Part shown: in pieces, positions 34,550 to 46,640 of the stretch
How positions within the stretch are numbered: position 1 is the first letter of the stretch
Layout: each line of letters opens with the position of its first letter
Origin: Silene conica
Taxonomy: Eukaryota; Streptophyta; Magnoliopsida; Caryophyllales; Caryophyllaceae
Length of the DNA stretch: 64,000 nucleotides
Direction: 5' to 3'
Assembly: GCA_029255685.2 (NCBI GenBank)
Contig: CM055314.2
Span: forward strand, 6,342,399 to 6,406,398
The notes under the pieces: model-generated
What the model was told of the DNA's origin: nothing
Seen by the model: only the letters and a program-made list of their open reading frames with translations
Databases searched by the model: none
Position numbers and translations under genes: made by a program

Positions 34550-34698
34550 AATAATGCCGAGTGTAAATTTCATCGCATTAAAATCGCCTTTATATCTTAG
34601 AAAAATGAAATCATAGAGTATTATAATTTCACATCGTAACAAAAGTTAATGTTATTTATAAAATCGCCGTCACTAGACTAAGACATTTTCGGCAAGAT

Positions 34699-34706
34699 TC
34701 TATAAA
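34699..34706 (+). promoter_or_regulatory. Putative TATA box of the BCAT gene
   Basis: TCTATAAA lies about 212 bp upstream of the BCAT start codon in an otherwise plain leader. It is the best TATA-like motif there; the transcription start is not known. Confidence 0.5.
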
Positions 34707-34917
34707 TGGTTATACACACAGCAAGTATTAAACACTCCTCCTCCTACCAAAACAACTACAAAGTCATTCTTAGAGAACTTCTCTGTTTCTCATCTTCTTT
34801 TTTTCATCCTCCTTTTATTTAATTTGTAAAATTCAATATTTATTTGCTCTGAAAATTACAATATTGGTGAATTATATATTTAATTAATTATATTATACAA
34901 GATTTGAAGGAAAAAAG

Positions 34918-37900
34918 ATGATTATGAAGAGCCTTTGCAAACGTAATTTCATCCCTTTTTTCAGAGTTTTGTCTCCTCCGTCGAAGGTATGAATTATAAT
35001 TACTTTCTCCGTCACGATCATTTTTAAAGCAGAAACTGATTATACATCTAATGTACTACCATTAATTGCGTAGTTTTTGAGCACTATATTAAAATTATGA
35101 ATTTTGTTTGAAAAATTATGAATTTTTACTATAAAATTTATGAGTTCGTCAATTTAACCATTAAGTTAAAAAAACAACAATATATAGCCCAAATTTGACA
35201 ACACAAAATTAAAATAAAAGTTGTAAAACTGATAAGTGGGGTGATTTGGTATGTATTTGAGCCGTCTTACGCCTAAGATGGATAAAGACGGTTTAAAACA
35301 AGAATTTGTGTTTCACTTTTAGTGGTTTTACTCGAAATTATTTTGAAATTAAGGTTATGATATTATCATCATATATTTCTAGTGACAAATGTTTTGTTGC
35401 TTCATGATTTAGCATTATAAGAGCACTTATATTTATCTCATTTTTTGTATTTTATCGTGTTTCATCAATTGTAGCAATATTTGCCTTACCACTATGATTA
35501 ATATACCAAATAGGGCTTACCACTATGATTAATATACCAAATAGGTAGTATGTTAATATTGTTGGCATATTTTTATTTAAGACGAATAATATCATTTATA
35601 TAGATAAGTTGCCTAAGGATTTCCAAAACTTTTATCTTGCAATTATCGTGTGGTTGTACCTGGATTCGGCTAAAACGAGTTGAACTGAATTAAATAGGGT
35701 TGAGTTGGAATGAACTAAACTCTCAATAGAGCCTAGTTAAACTAAATGCAGTTAAATAAGAGTTAATTTTGTGACGAGATGAATTGAACCTAACTGACTG
35801 CAGTTGAGCAAACTAAATTAAATAGAGTTCAACTAAAATAAAATTAGCTGAAATTAAACCGCAAATGACATGGCCTAAAAAGGATATATTCGAGTTAAGA
35901 AAGACTAACCGTGATTCTCACCTCTCGTATTACTTATGCAATTATGTTTTTGTTCTTTATAACGAGTATTTTAATTTAAGTTAAAAAAATAATTAGGATG
36001 AAAAAAATATTGTTATATAGTTCTTACTACCCATTTGAACTTGTTACACTATTTTGTTACGAATTTATCATACTTTTATTTTTCGAACTTTGTTTGGATC
36101 GTAAATTTCAAATCTTAATTCCGACACTAATAAACTAAAAAATTCTTAGCATCTACAAACATAGACAAACATAGGTATTTAAAATACATGTTTGGCAAGA
36201 CATTTGAAATACCTGATTTGGTCAAAGTAGTTTATTTGACCAAAATTTCAGCTTTCTTATTTTTAAGCGTTTGACAAATAACTCATTTAATCAAATAATG
36301 TACCTGGAATAAAACTCTAACTAGAGTAGCATTTGAGATTTCAGATATCTGATTTGCTTTTGTTTTACTTTTTTACCCCTTACATCTATATTTTTAAAAA
36401 TTACCATATACTTTTACGTCATTTTATCAAAATCAGTAGTTACCTTCTCGTTTAGTTTGTCAAACAGTTTTCTACATAATCAACTACCCTATCAACTTTT
36501 AGGGGTCGTTTGGTTACCCACTAAAAAACGTAAGAATTTTAAATTCACGTGAATTGCTAAATTGACCTCTTGTTTGGTTACCCCAATTCACGTGAATTTG
36601 TACTTCCCATGATTGGTTACCCCAATTCACGTGAATTTGTACTTCCCATGAATTTGCAATTCCTCCATAAGACCATCCCCAAGGAAGGTCAATTGCTAGG
36701 TCAATTGCTTGCTTGGGTCAAGTTAATTACAATTAAGTGAAGATTAGGATTGACCCAATGGTGTTGAGGGTCAATTTGTGACCCAAGGAGAAGTAAATTG
36801 ACTCCCCAATTGACCCCTTACGTGGCAAACTCTCATTGGTTACAAATTAGAATAAGGAAAAAAAGAAAAGAAAAATTATGTTATTGATTCGATTAAATCG
36901 ACTTTCTGCTTGGGAGGGTAAAAGAGGGTCAATGTCAATAAGGTAAGATTAAGGAATAATACGTTATTGACTCGATTAAATCGACCTTTTGCTTGGGGAT
37001 GGTCTAATGGAGGAAGTGGCTTACCTAGGTCCCCCTAGGTGAGTGGAAATGCCTACATGATTTGCATTTCCTACATAGCAATCAAACAACATTTTCTAAT
37101 TCACGTGAATTTTAAAATGATGTGTTTTACGATTTACTAGGCAATACAAATTCCTACATGTAACCAAACGACTCCTTAATTTCCAGCTATCTTATTAGTC
37201 ATCTTTGTAGGTTTTAGTTACGATTGTAGTTTCCAGCTATCTTCTTAGGTTTCAACTACCTTTTCAAATCGTTATTTATTTGCGGTCAGTCGAGGGGATA
37301 AATATGTTACTCTAGGCCGCTCTAGCCATGCTGCCATGCACGAGAAATATTAGGTGTCAAACAGAGAAACACTAACTATGGCTGTTGAATATTGAAGGAC
37401 AAAGGTCATTGTCATTCTAAATTTCTAATTAGTTTTTTTTTTTTTTGTTTTTTTTGTCGAAAACTACCTTAGAAAATGAATAATATTATCGTGCTTCCTT
37501 CATCTCGATCAATCGTTACTCTTTCTTGAAATTAGAAAGAGAAATTTTAAACGATGATAGTTATTGACCAGGATGGATGCGGGTAAAAGTTCAAACAGTC
37601 ATTAGAGAGAACGACTTATTACGAAAGCTAAAAGTAATTGAGTTAACGTGAACTCATTTTCGATAATTACTTTAAACTCGACTCGAAAACGATATATATG
37701 GAGCATTACAAGAATGGTTTGGAGGCCTTAAGAGTCTTAAACCGTTAATTCTGGACAGGTCCACATTTGTTGTCAATTATAGATACGTATACAATTCAAA
37801 TTTGGAACTTAAATTGATACCTCCAAATTTGTTAGATATTGACTCACAATGGTGAAAAAGACCAAAATGTGACAATTTTTATCGAGTTAGGCCGAAACGA

Positions 37901-40900
37901 GCTGAATCGAATTAATTGGATTAAAACTTAATTGAACTAAATTAAGTGAAATAGTGGTGAAGTAAATTTAATTGAAGTAAAAGTTAATTTTGGTAAGAGA
38001 TTAATTGTACATAATTGATTGAAGTTAAATAAAAATTAACGGAATAGAGTCAAACAAATTTGAAAGGAGCTGAAATTAAGCCAGAAAGAACAGAGTCTTA
38101 GTCTTCCTGAAGATGGAGATATTCCCGTTTCTGCGATTAAAAATCGGTTAAGTAATACTAGTTTGAATAGATAGGAGTCATAGCACAATGCTTTTGTTAG
38201 TCTCTGAGTAGTTTGTTTTTGTTCATCTATTTTAGTGAGTAATATTTGACCGGTTTAAACGGTTAATTTTTGAGAATTGAGAAAAAAAGATGAGTAATCT
38301 TGTTTGATTCGATATCTAATGACGGAGATGATCACGAAAGAAATATCGAATGAATATTTAGGCTGTAGTCAACTTTTTTAAAGAAGAAACATATGAAAAC
38401 TTCTTTCTCATTTTAGTTATTTTCATACGTTTTATTCAAATAATCTTGAATAAACGTATGAAAATAACTTGAAATTATAAAATAAGAATTGTTTTAATTT
38501 TGATCGGGTTTAATTGTTTGAACCTATTTGCTAATTGTGGTCAAATTGTAAATGTTTAAGGCCAAACAAAGATATTGTGGCTTCTTAAAACATTTCGATT
38601 TTTTGCTAATTGTTTTATACTTTTATAGAGTGTCTTGCTTGTGACAGATAGTAAAGACGGATAGTGTTTCTCTCATAACAAAGCAAGTGTCTTGCATTTT
38701 GTGAGAAAGACACCATCTGTCTTCGGCTTCTAACGAATAGTACCGTCTTCAATAATAATTTGTGTTTTTTTATAATAATTTACAAATCATGTCCACAATG
38801 AACCACATGGAAAATTGAATAAATGAAACAGTACCAGAATTTAATTGAATACCCTGGAAATATGTCCTGTTTGTCCAAAATCCATCCCTATCTATTAATT
38901 GTCCTACACAACTCCTGACATCATTTTGCCCCATTTGTTTTTCGCAATTTCCTCTTTAGGACGTGAATATTCTCTTTAAACCTAAAACGGATTAAATATG
39001 ACAAAAGGTTTGTCTTACATGTGTGCAAGAAGCATTTGACCCCGCTTCATCTCAAATCGGATATTGTCGTCCTAAGAGAAATGTATTGTTGTATGAAATT
39101 TTCCGTCCCCTAACTTGAAATGTTTGTGTGAATCCAATAGGACATGAAACGTAACTTCTTAGAGATCGATGGCTATATGGCTATATCGTAACTTCTTATG
39201 ATTTTACTTGACTCGAATTTAGATTAAACTGAATAGTGAAAAAAAATTGATTGCTTTGGTCAGTGGTAATAATATTCGGCCTCTTCCTAACTTGCAGTGT
39301 TTTCAGCTTGAAGATCGACGTTTCTTCACCTCCTACGCAGCCTCGTCTGCATATAGGTAGTCTCGCTATTCCATTTACTCTAGTACGGTTTTTCAGATTT
39401 TCTTTCTCTCATTTTCGTGTTGGTCGACAGTCAAATTGGTAGTGATGACGAGAATGCAGATATCGATTGGGATTCCATTAAATTTGGCCTTACACCCACA
39501 GATTACATGTATGTCATGAAATGCTCTGAAGATGATCATTTTCGAGAAGGCGAACTTAATCGCTTTGGGAATATTGAACTGAGCCCGTCTGCCGGAGTTT
39601 TGAACTATGGACAGGTGAGATTCCGACAAATTTACTCAACTACATCAGTTCTGACTGATAGTTTCTGACTGTTCTTTTTCAGAATAACAGTCAAAACACT
39701 AAAAAAAATTATTTTCCAATTCAAAGGGCATATTTGAGGGAATGAAGGCAATCAGACGAGAAGACGGGCGTGTAGTCTTGTTCCGCCCTGAGCAAAATGC
39801 ATTACGCATGAAAGTCGGAGCTGAAAGAATGTGCATGCCTTCGCCTTCAGTTCAGCAGTTCGTTGAAGCAGTGAAACAAACTGCTCTTGCCAATAAACGC
39901 TGGGTGAGTACTAACGTTAAGCCTCGTTTTATTTGTAAAAGATGTTAACTTTGATGATATTTGGGGAAATCAGTGATCAAAGCTAACATCGATTGACAAA
40001 CAAAGTAAGACGCCTAGGACGATATTATGGTCCAGCAAGCAACGCTTCATATTTCGCATGAGTAAATTTTTTGGTTGAATGCAGATACCTCCTGCAGGAA
40101 AGGGTTCCCTGTACGTGAGACCTTTGCTTATAGGAACAGGACCGATTCTCGGGCTTGCCCCTGCTCCCGAGTACACATTTCTCATATACGCTTCACCCGT
40201 GGGAAACTATTTCAAAGTAAGTTTCCTGTTCTTCGAATATCCATTTTTTTCTTTGGCTGCATATTCTTCCTAAGAACTGAAGGCTGCGCATTAGTTATGC
40301 AGTTGTAAGTTGTAATGCTTGTTTTCTCAACTCAGGCGGGAACTGTAGCCCTCAACTTGTATGTGGATACCGAGTATGATCGTGCTTCTCGTGGAGGTAC
40401 TGGTGCTATTAAAACAATAAGCAATTATGGCCCGGTAAGCTTACTTTTATTCATCACCATTCCAAACACGTTGATCAGAGCTGGTCATGGTCATGGATTG
40501 TTCCGAAACCTGCTTGTCCAAGAAATAACTGTGTTTCTGGTTGGTGCCACTTTCAACCACTGATGATATTTTAGTGTTATTGCCGCAGGCTCTGAAACCA
40601 TTAATAAGAGCAAAGAGTAGAGGATTCTCCGATGTTCTATACCTTGATTCCGTGGAGGGGAAGTATGTCGAGGAGGTCTCGTCCTGCAACGTATTCTTGG
40701 TTAAGGTAATCAACTGCAATGAGTAAATTCATTCTGCAGTCATCATCTTCTAATAGAATCCACAAAGAGATAGATGGTTCATTTGAGTGACGAGCTTTGA
40801 ATTTTCAGGGAAATACTATTTCAACTCCCCCAGTAAACGGAACAATTCTCCCTGGCATCACGAGAAAAAGCATCATCGAAATTGCCCGTGATCTTGGTTA

Positions 40901-41324
40901 CAAAGTAAGTCACATATCATTCAATGAAGTTTTTCTCCGATCCTGGTCTATGAAATCAGTTGCATTTATTCCCAATTAACAACTATGCAGGTCGAGGAAC
41001 GACCCATCACGATAAACGAACTACTAAAGGCAGATGAAGTTTTTGGCACAGGAACTGCTGTTGTGGTTTCCCCTGTAGGCAGCATAACATACCAGGGTAA
41101 AAGGTATCACACTCGTTCCTGCAATAGTATTCCTCGCTGTAGGAAACAGAGCATATAACCATTCCGAGACAAATCTAACTTTCGGAATGAAATTTTTTGA
41201 CAAATGCAGGGTAGAATACCAGACAGACGACAAGTCGGTGTGCAAGAGTTTACTAGCAACATATATGGGGATTCAAAATGGTGTTATAGAAGATAAAAAG
41301 GGTTGGATAATGGATATAAACTAG
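34918..41324 (+). CDS. BCAT: Branched-chain amino-acid aminotransferase, organellar
   Basis: Transfers the amino group between Leu/Ile/Val and 2-oxoglutarate using pyridoxal phosphate. Exons: 34918-34986, 39298-39356, 39431-39614, 39727-39903, 40085-40216, 40336-40434, 40589-40705, 40809-40904, 40991-41103 and 41210-41324. All are GT-AG with matching phases, 386 residues, the usual size for plant BCATs. The first two exons give a basic, Arg-rich leader ending [10 protein letters not shown], suggesting mitochondrial import (chloroplast not excluded). Family marks include [37 protein letters not shown] with the likely cofactor lysine Lys233, [17 protein letters not shown], and [13 protein letters not shown]. 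The first intron is 4.3 kb and packed with MITEs; the other introns are about 75-190 bp. No breaks seen. The first exon is placed from its ATG, splice donor and leader-like content, so it is less certain than the rest. Confidence 0.92.
36502..37175. mobile_element. Tourist-like MITE in BCAT intron 1
   Basis: The ends are GGGGTCGTTTGGTTAC and GTAACCAAACGACTCC, with TTA on both flanks (36499-36501, 37176-37178). It contains another element at 36671-37004 and a short direct repeat of CCCAATTCACGTGAATTTG. Confidence 0.82.
36671..37004. mobile_element. Innermost Tourist-like MITE of the BCAT intron nest
   Basis: The ends are GACCATCCCCAAGG and the inverted partner GCTTGGGGATGGTC. TAA flanks both sides (36668-36670, 37005-37007). 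Internal direct repeats of GATTCGATTAAATCGAC-like sequence are present. Confidence 0.8.
38415..38469. repeat. Hairpin in BCAT intron 1
   Basis: AGTTATTTTCATACGTTT is followed by its near-perfect reverse complement AAACGTATGAAAATAACT around a loop of about 18 bp. It could be the core of a small MITE. Confidence 0.65.
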
Positions 41325-42268
41325 CCCTAATTTCGGCATTTCGGCCAATATGATGTATAAAGTTAAAGATTTAGATGCATTGCTGCAATTTATTTTTGTT
41401 AGCTAGGCTCCAACTTGTAAGTGTGTAAATTCTTCGTACTACTGCTTATTTGATATTCCCATCGACTCAACAGGTTCTTTACACATTTATTCTTTTGTGA
41501 GAAATATTTTAATAAAACAGAAATAATCTGTTGAGCCAGAGGAAGTACTGCCTATGTATCACGGTTGCAATTCTATGCAAAAAAAGTGGTGCTAGCCATT
41601 CTCTCCGTGACACCCCGTCCTAGAGTACTAGACGCAACACCCCGTGGTGCTAGCCATTCTCTCCGTGACAATATGACTTCCCGAAATTAGAGAGTGACAG
41701 CAAAATCAAGCTTCTGGGAAAAAAACATTCAACCAAAAAAAATAGCCATTTTAAAAGTACAGCAGAAAGGAAGAAACAGACGACGATTTTTACCAAAAAA
41801 ACAGCTATTATATTGCAAAAACTCTACCAGGAATCAATCTCAATACAAATTTTTATTAGTATTAGTTTATCATTAAATGTTACAAGTATATTACAAAAAT
41901 TATATGGCAGAGCTTGAATTTTATTTCCTTTCTAACAGATATAACAATGGGTTTCTATATTTAAATAAGTTCCGTTACGCCGCCTAATCTCAGCGGTTTT
42001 GCAGTAAATGCAACTAATAGTATGGTCATGGCAAACTTCAAACCTTTACACAGTCTAAGTATTTATACTGTGAATATTGTTATTAGCTACAGAATCAAAT
42101 CATTGGGATACCCCCTAGCAGAAGAACACAGCTGTTAGCATAAAAATGCTTACGTCGGTACGAAAAAAAACTCGAACCTGGGAGTCGGGAATGTCGAAGA
42201 CGGGGAATAGGGTGGGTGTTAAACATGAACATTGGAGAATAATCTGGATTTAAGTTTGAACAGAAGTG
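41325..42268. other. Convergent spacer between BCAT and the IscA-like gene
   Basis: Both genes end into this stretch, so it should hold both 3' UTRs. A 27-bp direct repeat (GTGGTGCTAGCCATTCTCTC and on) occurs at 41586-41612 and 41644-41670. I see no gene. Confidence 0.6.
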
Positions 42269-43577
42269 CTACTTCACCATAAAAGAGCTTTTACAACTGC
42301 ATCCACCCACTGCACTGGGATTTTCAGATACCTGCAAATTACACACAAATGTACTCGTAAACCGACAGAACATAGCTAACAGAAAACAGAGGAAATGTAT
42401 AACTGAGTTGCATCCACCCACTGCACTGGGATTTTCAGATACCTGCACATTCCTGTTTTTTTCAATGTTTCACTCTCTTTGCTGATAACATAGCGCGAAA
42501 AATCTCTAAATCAGGAAAGTGATTTTAAAAAGCAGCAGACTTGATCATGCAAGTGTAGTCGGAAAGCTGAAAGAGCTTAGTAATCTAATTGCATTAATGC
42601 ATTACGATCCTGAGATGAATTACAATTTCACAGCAAAGAGAGTAAACATCGTTTCAAAAGACTGACTAACCTGAAAAGCAGAACGAATTAGCTCCTCAAC
42701 GTAATCAACACTGGCACCTTTCACAAAGTCAAAAGAAATTTTATCGACCACTAACTTAGCTCCATCCTTTTCGAAAACTCTACAAGTCATAAACAGTACA
42801 TGTCACAAATATGTAAACATACCAATTTAGCATGGTGGTGACCAACTATGTTACTCAGACTCGTTTAGAAGTACCCGACACGGGTACGTGTCCAAGTGTC
42901 GGTCTCGGCTATTTTATTTAAAAACATGCACATTTTGGTCTAAAATGAGGTGTCCATGTGTCATACCCAGGTCCGAGTGTCGAGTGTCGAGTGTCGGACA
43001 CGGGTACGCTAGGCAATTAGAAGAGTCGGAGTAACATAGGTGACCAATAATAGACTGCCGAAATTATGAAGATACCTTACCTGTCATCATCATTCATTTT
43101 ATCATCGAGAGCAAAAGCATACTGGAACCCAGAGCATCCGCCAGCTTCTACACTAAGTCGAAGCATCTTATCAGCATTCTCACTAGCTTGCAACTCCTTC
43201 ATTCTCTGAGAGAAATTGCATTAGATAGTCAGTCAATAGATACACAATCACTAATGACCGTAAAGCTGGAAAACTCGAGCATAAGAAGCATGCTAAATCA
43301 TGAAAATCTCACATTTTCTAAGCCGTAATACCATTATATTAACTTGATATGAAACATGGGAATTCTCATAAATCAAAAACAAACGGCAGAAAATGGGTGA
43401 GATAAATCAGAAAGGTACCCTAACACAGCTATCTGTCAAATGAATGGCATCAGAAGAAGCTTCGGGAACAGCTGACGAATAACAGTATGAAGAAGAGGCA
43501 AGAATTCGATGATTATGCTGAATTCGAGAAACCAAATTTGAAGCTATTCGTGTTATCAATGATCTTGTCATTGCCAT
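42269..43577 (-). CDS. Iron-sulfur assembly protein, IscA-like 2 type, mitochondrial
   Basis: A-type carrier that helps mature Fe-S clusters. Exons in coding order: 43577-43419, 43205-43081, 42779-42671 and 42331-42269. All junctions are GT-AG and in phase, 151 residues. The N-terminal 45 residues or so are Arg/Ser-rich without acids, as in a mitochondrial presequence ([14 protein letters not shown]). The domain carries the three conserved cysteines: Cys77 in [10 protein letters not shown] and Cys142/Cys144 in VGGCSC near the C-terminus. The [14 protein letters not shown] and [19 protein letters not shown] phrases fit the plant IscA-like 2 group. A hAT-like MITE lies in the second coding intron and a copy of part of the last exon in the third. 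A splice acceptor lies 34 bp upstream of the ATG, pointing to a 5'-UTR intron. Confidence 0.92.
42409..42447 (-). repeat. Duplicate of part of the last IscA exon with its splice acceptor
   Basis: 39 bp identical to 42298-42336, covering the acceptor CAG and the first 11 codons or so of the last exon. It lies 111 bp from the original, inside the preceding intron. The copy lacks the rest of the exon, including the second Cys of GGCSC. Confidence 0.9.
42846..43039. mobile_element. hAT-like MITE in an IscA-like gene intron
   Basis: The ends are CTATGTTACTCAGACTCG and AGAGTCGGAGTAACATAG, flanked by GTGACCAA on both sides (42838-42845, 43040-43047). The interior contains GTGTCGGACACGGGTAC-type repeats, similar to those at 10871-11244. 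Confidence 0.88.
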
Positions 43578-44119
43578 GCTTTTCTTTCTTTCTTATCTCA
43601 AAGCATTACCACTGAAAAGGCGGCAAAAAGCAAATTGGGTGTTCACGTCACTCTGTAGGAGATGAAAACGAATCACGCCTAGACCAATGCTTGCTGATAG
43701 ACAAATGACACACAAATTACTCCTAAACCAAAGCAATAGGCCTTAAGCGCCTAACCAAAGCTATTACATTCACCAACATTGCAACTTGTGACCAACAAAC
43801 CATCAAACTACGACATTAACCAGTATATAAACCGCCAACAATCATGTTCAACGAGTTGCGATTGCAGGAAGCCAAACTACACCCTAAATTTGAACAATAA
43901 TGGATCAACAAGCAACCAGCTGGAAAATGCTATAACAGACCTTATGTATCAATACATCCCCAATACCTAAACTAGCTCTAATCAAGATGCTAAAACACGA
44001 AAGAACAAGCAATAAATAACAGCAACAAACATCAATTTCGACAATTATATAAAGTATAATACAATAGTAACTAGCAGGGGTTTCACAATGTATCAACAAC
44101 TAGAACAGTAACAACAAGG

Positions 44120-45005
44120 TTACCCAATTCTTCAAAGACTCCCACAAATTGAAATTCCGGGAATTGCATGTACTCAACCTAACCAAACCCCGTTTTAAAT
44201 ATTACCCACTTCCTCACAAGCTCCCAGAAATTGAAATTCGATAAGATTCCATGTATTCAACCTAACCTAACCCCGTTCAAAGGCTCCTGCAAATTGAAAT
44301 TCGATAGGATTGCATGTATTCAACCTAACCTATCCTAACCTCCGTTTTATCATTACCAAGTTCCTCAAAAACTCCTACAAATTGAAATTCAATACGACTG
44401 CATGTATTCAACCTAGCCTAACCTCGTTTTAAACATTGCCCAGTTCCTCAAAGGCTCCCGCAAATTGAAATTCGATAAGATTGCATGTATTCAACCTAAC
44501 CTATCCTAGCCTCCGTTGTATCATTACCAAGTTCCTCAAAAGCTCCCGCAAATTGAAATTCAATACAATTGCATGTATTCAACCCAACCTAACCTCGTTT
44601 TAAACATTGCCCAGTTCCTCAAAGGCTCCCACAAACTGAATCCCACAAACTGAAATTCAATAGGATTGCATGTATTCAACCCAACCTATCCTAACCTCCG
44701 TTTTATCATTACCAAGTTCCTCAAAAGCTCCTGCAAATTGAAATTCAATACAATTGCATGTATTCAACCTAGCTTAACCTCATTTTAAACATTGCCCAGT
44801 TCTTCAAAGACTCCCGCAAATTGAAATTCAATAGGATTGCTTGTATTCAACCCAACCTATCCTAACCTCTGTTTTATCATTACCAAGTTCCTCAAAAGCT
44901 CCCGCAAATTGAAATTCAATACGATTGCATGTATTCAACCTAGCCTAACCTCGTTTTAAACATTACCCAGTTCCTCGAAAGCTCCCGCAAATCAATATTC
45001 AATAG
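44120..45005. repeat. Satellite-like array with a 171-bp dimeric repeat
   Basis: About ten monomers of 83 and 88 bp alternate, each containing AAATTGAAATTCAATA and GCATGTATTCAACC. The anchor GCATGTATTC starts at 44312, 44400, 44483, 44571, 44668, 44756, 44839 and 44927, so the spacing is 88, 83, 88, 97, 88, 83, 88. Alternate units share more with each other, giving a 171-bp higher-order dimer. One step has a 14-bp extra duplication. It lies inside the inferred 5'-UTR intron of the IscA-like gene. Not a CRISPR: spacers are as conserved as repeats. Confidence 0.92.
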
Positions 45006-45189
45006 AAATTGTCATGTATTAAACATTTGAACCTAGCTAAACCGTATTAGCAATACATAGAGACTATTTCAACAAATTATGAAAATTGCATCGAGAAATC
45101 TAACACCGTGACGGGTATTTTTGCTTTATTACACCATAATCGTAATACATAACCAAATGAAAAATATATAATCGCACCGAAATACTCAC

Positions 45190-45280
45190 GTTAGAAGGGA
45201 TGATAAATGACGGGTTTACTGGATTGAGCAGAGGAAATGATGTTGCGAGAAGACTTGTTCAACAATAAACACACAAAAAA
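45190..45280 (-). other. Putative 5' non-coding exon of the IscA-like gene
   Basis: On the minus strand a CT-rich leader ends ...CCCTTCTAAC followed by GTGAGTATTT, a strong donor at 45189. With the acceptor at 43612-43614 this defines a 1.58-kb 5'-UTR intron. The upstream limit of the exon is a guess. Confidence 0.5.
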
Positions 45281-45544
45281 GTACGAGATGTGGCACAATA
45301 TTCACCATTTTTTTTAGCAAAAAGAAAAGAAAATAAGTTTTGAGAGACCGTCTCAGGTTAAGATTAGGTGAGACTCGTGACTCGTGACTCGTGACACCAA
45401 CACACCATGGTTTACCATTTCTTTAGTTGTGGCTTTGTGGGTACGATTTTTGTGGTTATGGGCCTTGAATCTGGTATGGGCCAAACATTAGGCCTGATCC
45501 GGCCCGAATCTACCAATGCTAACTTACCTTTTCCATATTTTTTA

Positions 45545-46082
45545 GGATAATTTGTGAGAAACTACCTTACATTTATGTCCATTTGTGAACAACTACCTTA
45601 CTTTTTATTTTTGGTTAAAAACTACCTTTTATTTTAATTTTTTGTTAAAAACTACCTAAAAAAAAGTTCTGAGGCCAATTTCTATTTATGAGTTGGATTT
45701 CACACGTGTGAGTTCTCTAAATTTTCGTTCTTATTCACGAATAGCATAAAGTTCATACGATTTAGCCCATGTTCATCATCCGGACCAATTATTCCACATG
45801 CTTAAAGAAAGAAATTGAAGCTAATGGCAAGAATTCCCTTTCATTTAGAACTTTAGATAACAAGGATAACCTTGGATATCAAGTTTAACGACAAAATAAG
45901 AATGAAAATTTAGAGAACTCACACATGTGAAACCAATAATAAAAAGAAATTGGCCTCAAAACTTTTTTTAGGTAGTTTTTAACAAAAAATTAAAATAAAA
46001 GGTAGTTTTTAACCAAAAATAAAAAGTAAGGTAGTTGTTCACAAATTGACATAAATGTAAGGTAGTTTCTCACAAATTATCC
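45545..46082. mobile_element. Foldback MITE with arms of about 195 bp
   Basis: GGATAATTTGTGAGAAACTACC at the left is mirrored by GGTAGTTTCTCACAAATTATCC at the right, and pairing continues for nearly 200 bp per arm around a loop of about 150 bp. TA flanks both ends (45543-45544, 46083-46084). The arms contain three repeats of ACTACCTTA-like sequence. A transcript through it would fold into a long hairpin. Confidence 0.88.
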
Positions 46083-46640
46083 TATTTTTTATTACGTCTT
46101 GCTTAAAACGGGTATTATTCGTTTTAAATTTAATACAGGTCAAGTACTACCAAATGTTGGTAATAAAGATAAAGAAATTGACATTTTCTAGATAACGTAT
46201 GGAAAGATAGGGTATGTATTTGATATGTTTTAAGTTTAAGATAAATAATACGCGTCTTAAATAAGAATTTGTGCATTTCGTTAGTTGTGACTCTTGTGAG
46301 CGATTTTCGAGTAAAAATGCTCACTTTGATATCAACATGAGACTGCATTGTTGGGTAGAAGCAATAAAATTGAACCAACTCGAATTACAAGAGTCATATT
46401 TGAACCAATGGTCTAATTGAGAACTCGAATATGATTCAAATTACTATGATTGGACATGCATGTTTATTGTTTAATGTTGAAATTATCTCTAAATAACCTG
46501 ACAACAATAAATCCAGAAATGATCTGGACTCGATATGACCTGAGCCAATCAAATCTGACCCTAACTTTTACAAACTCGAAAGTGACCTAATTAAATTGAC
46601 TACCAGAACCCGATCAGGTTGACCCATATGCTAGGTCTTG

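Larger units (their letters stand above)
36180..37280. mobile_element. Older Tourist-like element in BCAT intron 1, split by a younger one
   Basis: The left part (36190-36495) and right part (37178-37280) match in order the two halves of the Tourist-like MITE at 31997-33381 (phrases such as AAATACCTGATTTGGTCAAA). They are separated by the element at 36502-37175. Its own ends are eroded, so the limits are approximate. Confidence 0.55.

Noticed and set aside
44120-45005. Regular repeats considered as a CRISPR array
   Set aside because: Plant nuclear context, 83/88-bp monomers without unique spacers; it is a tandem satellite-like array.
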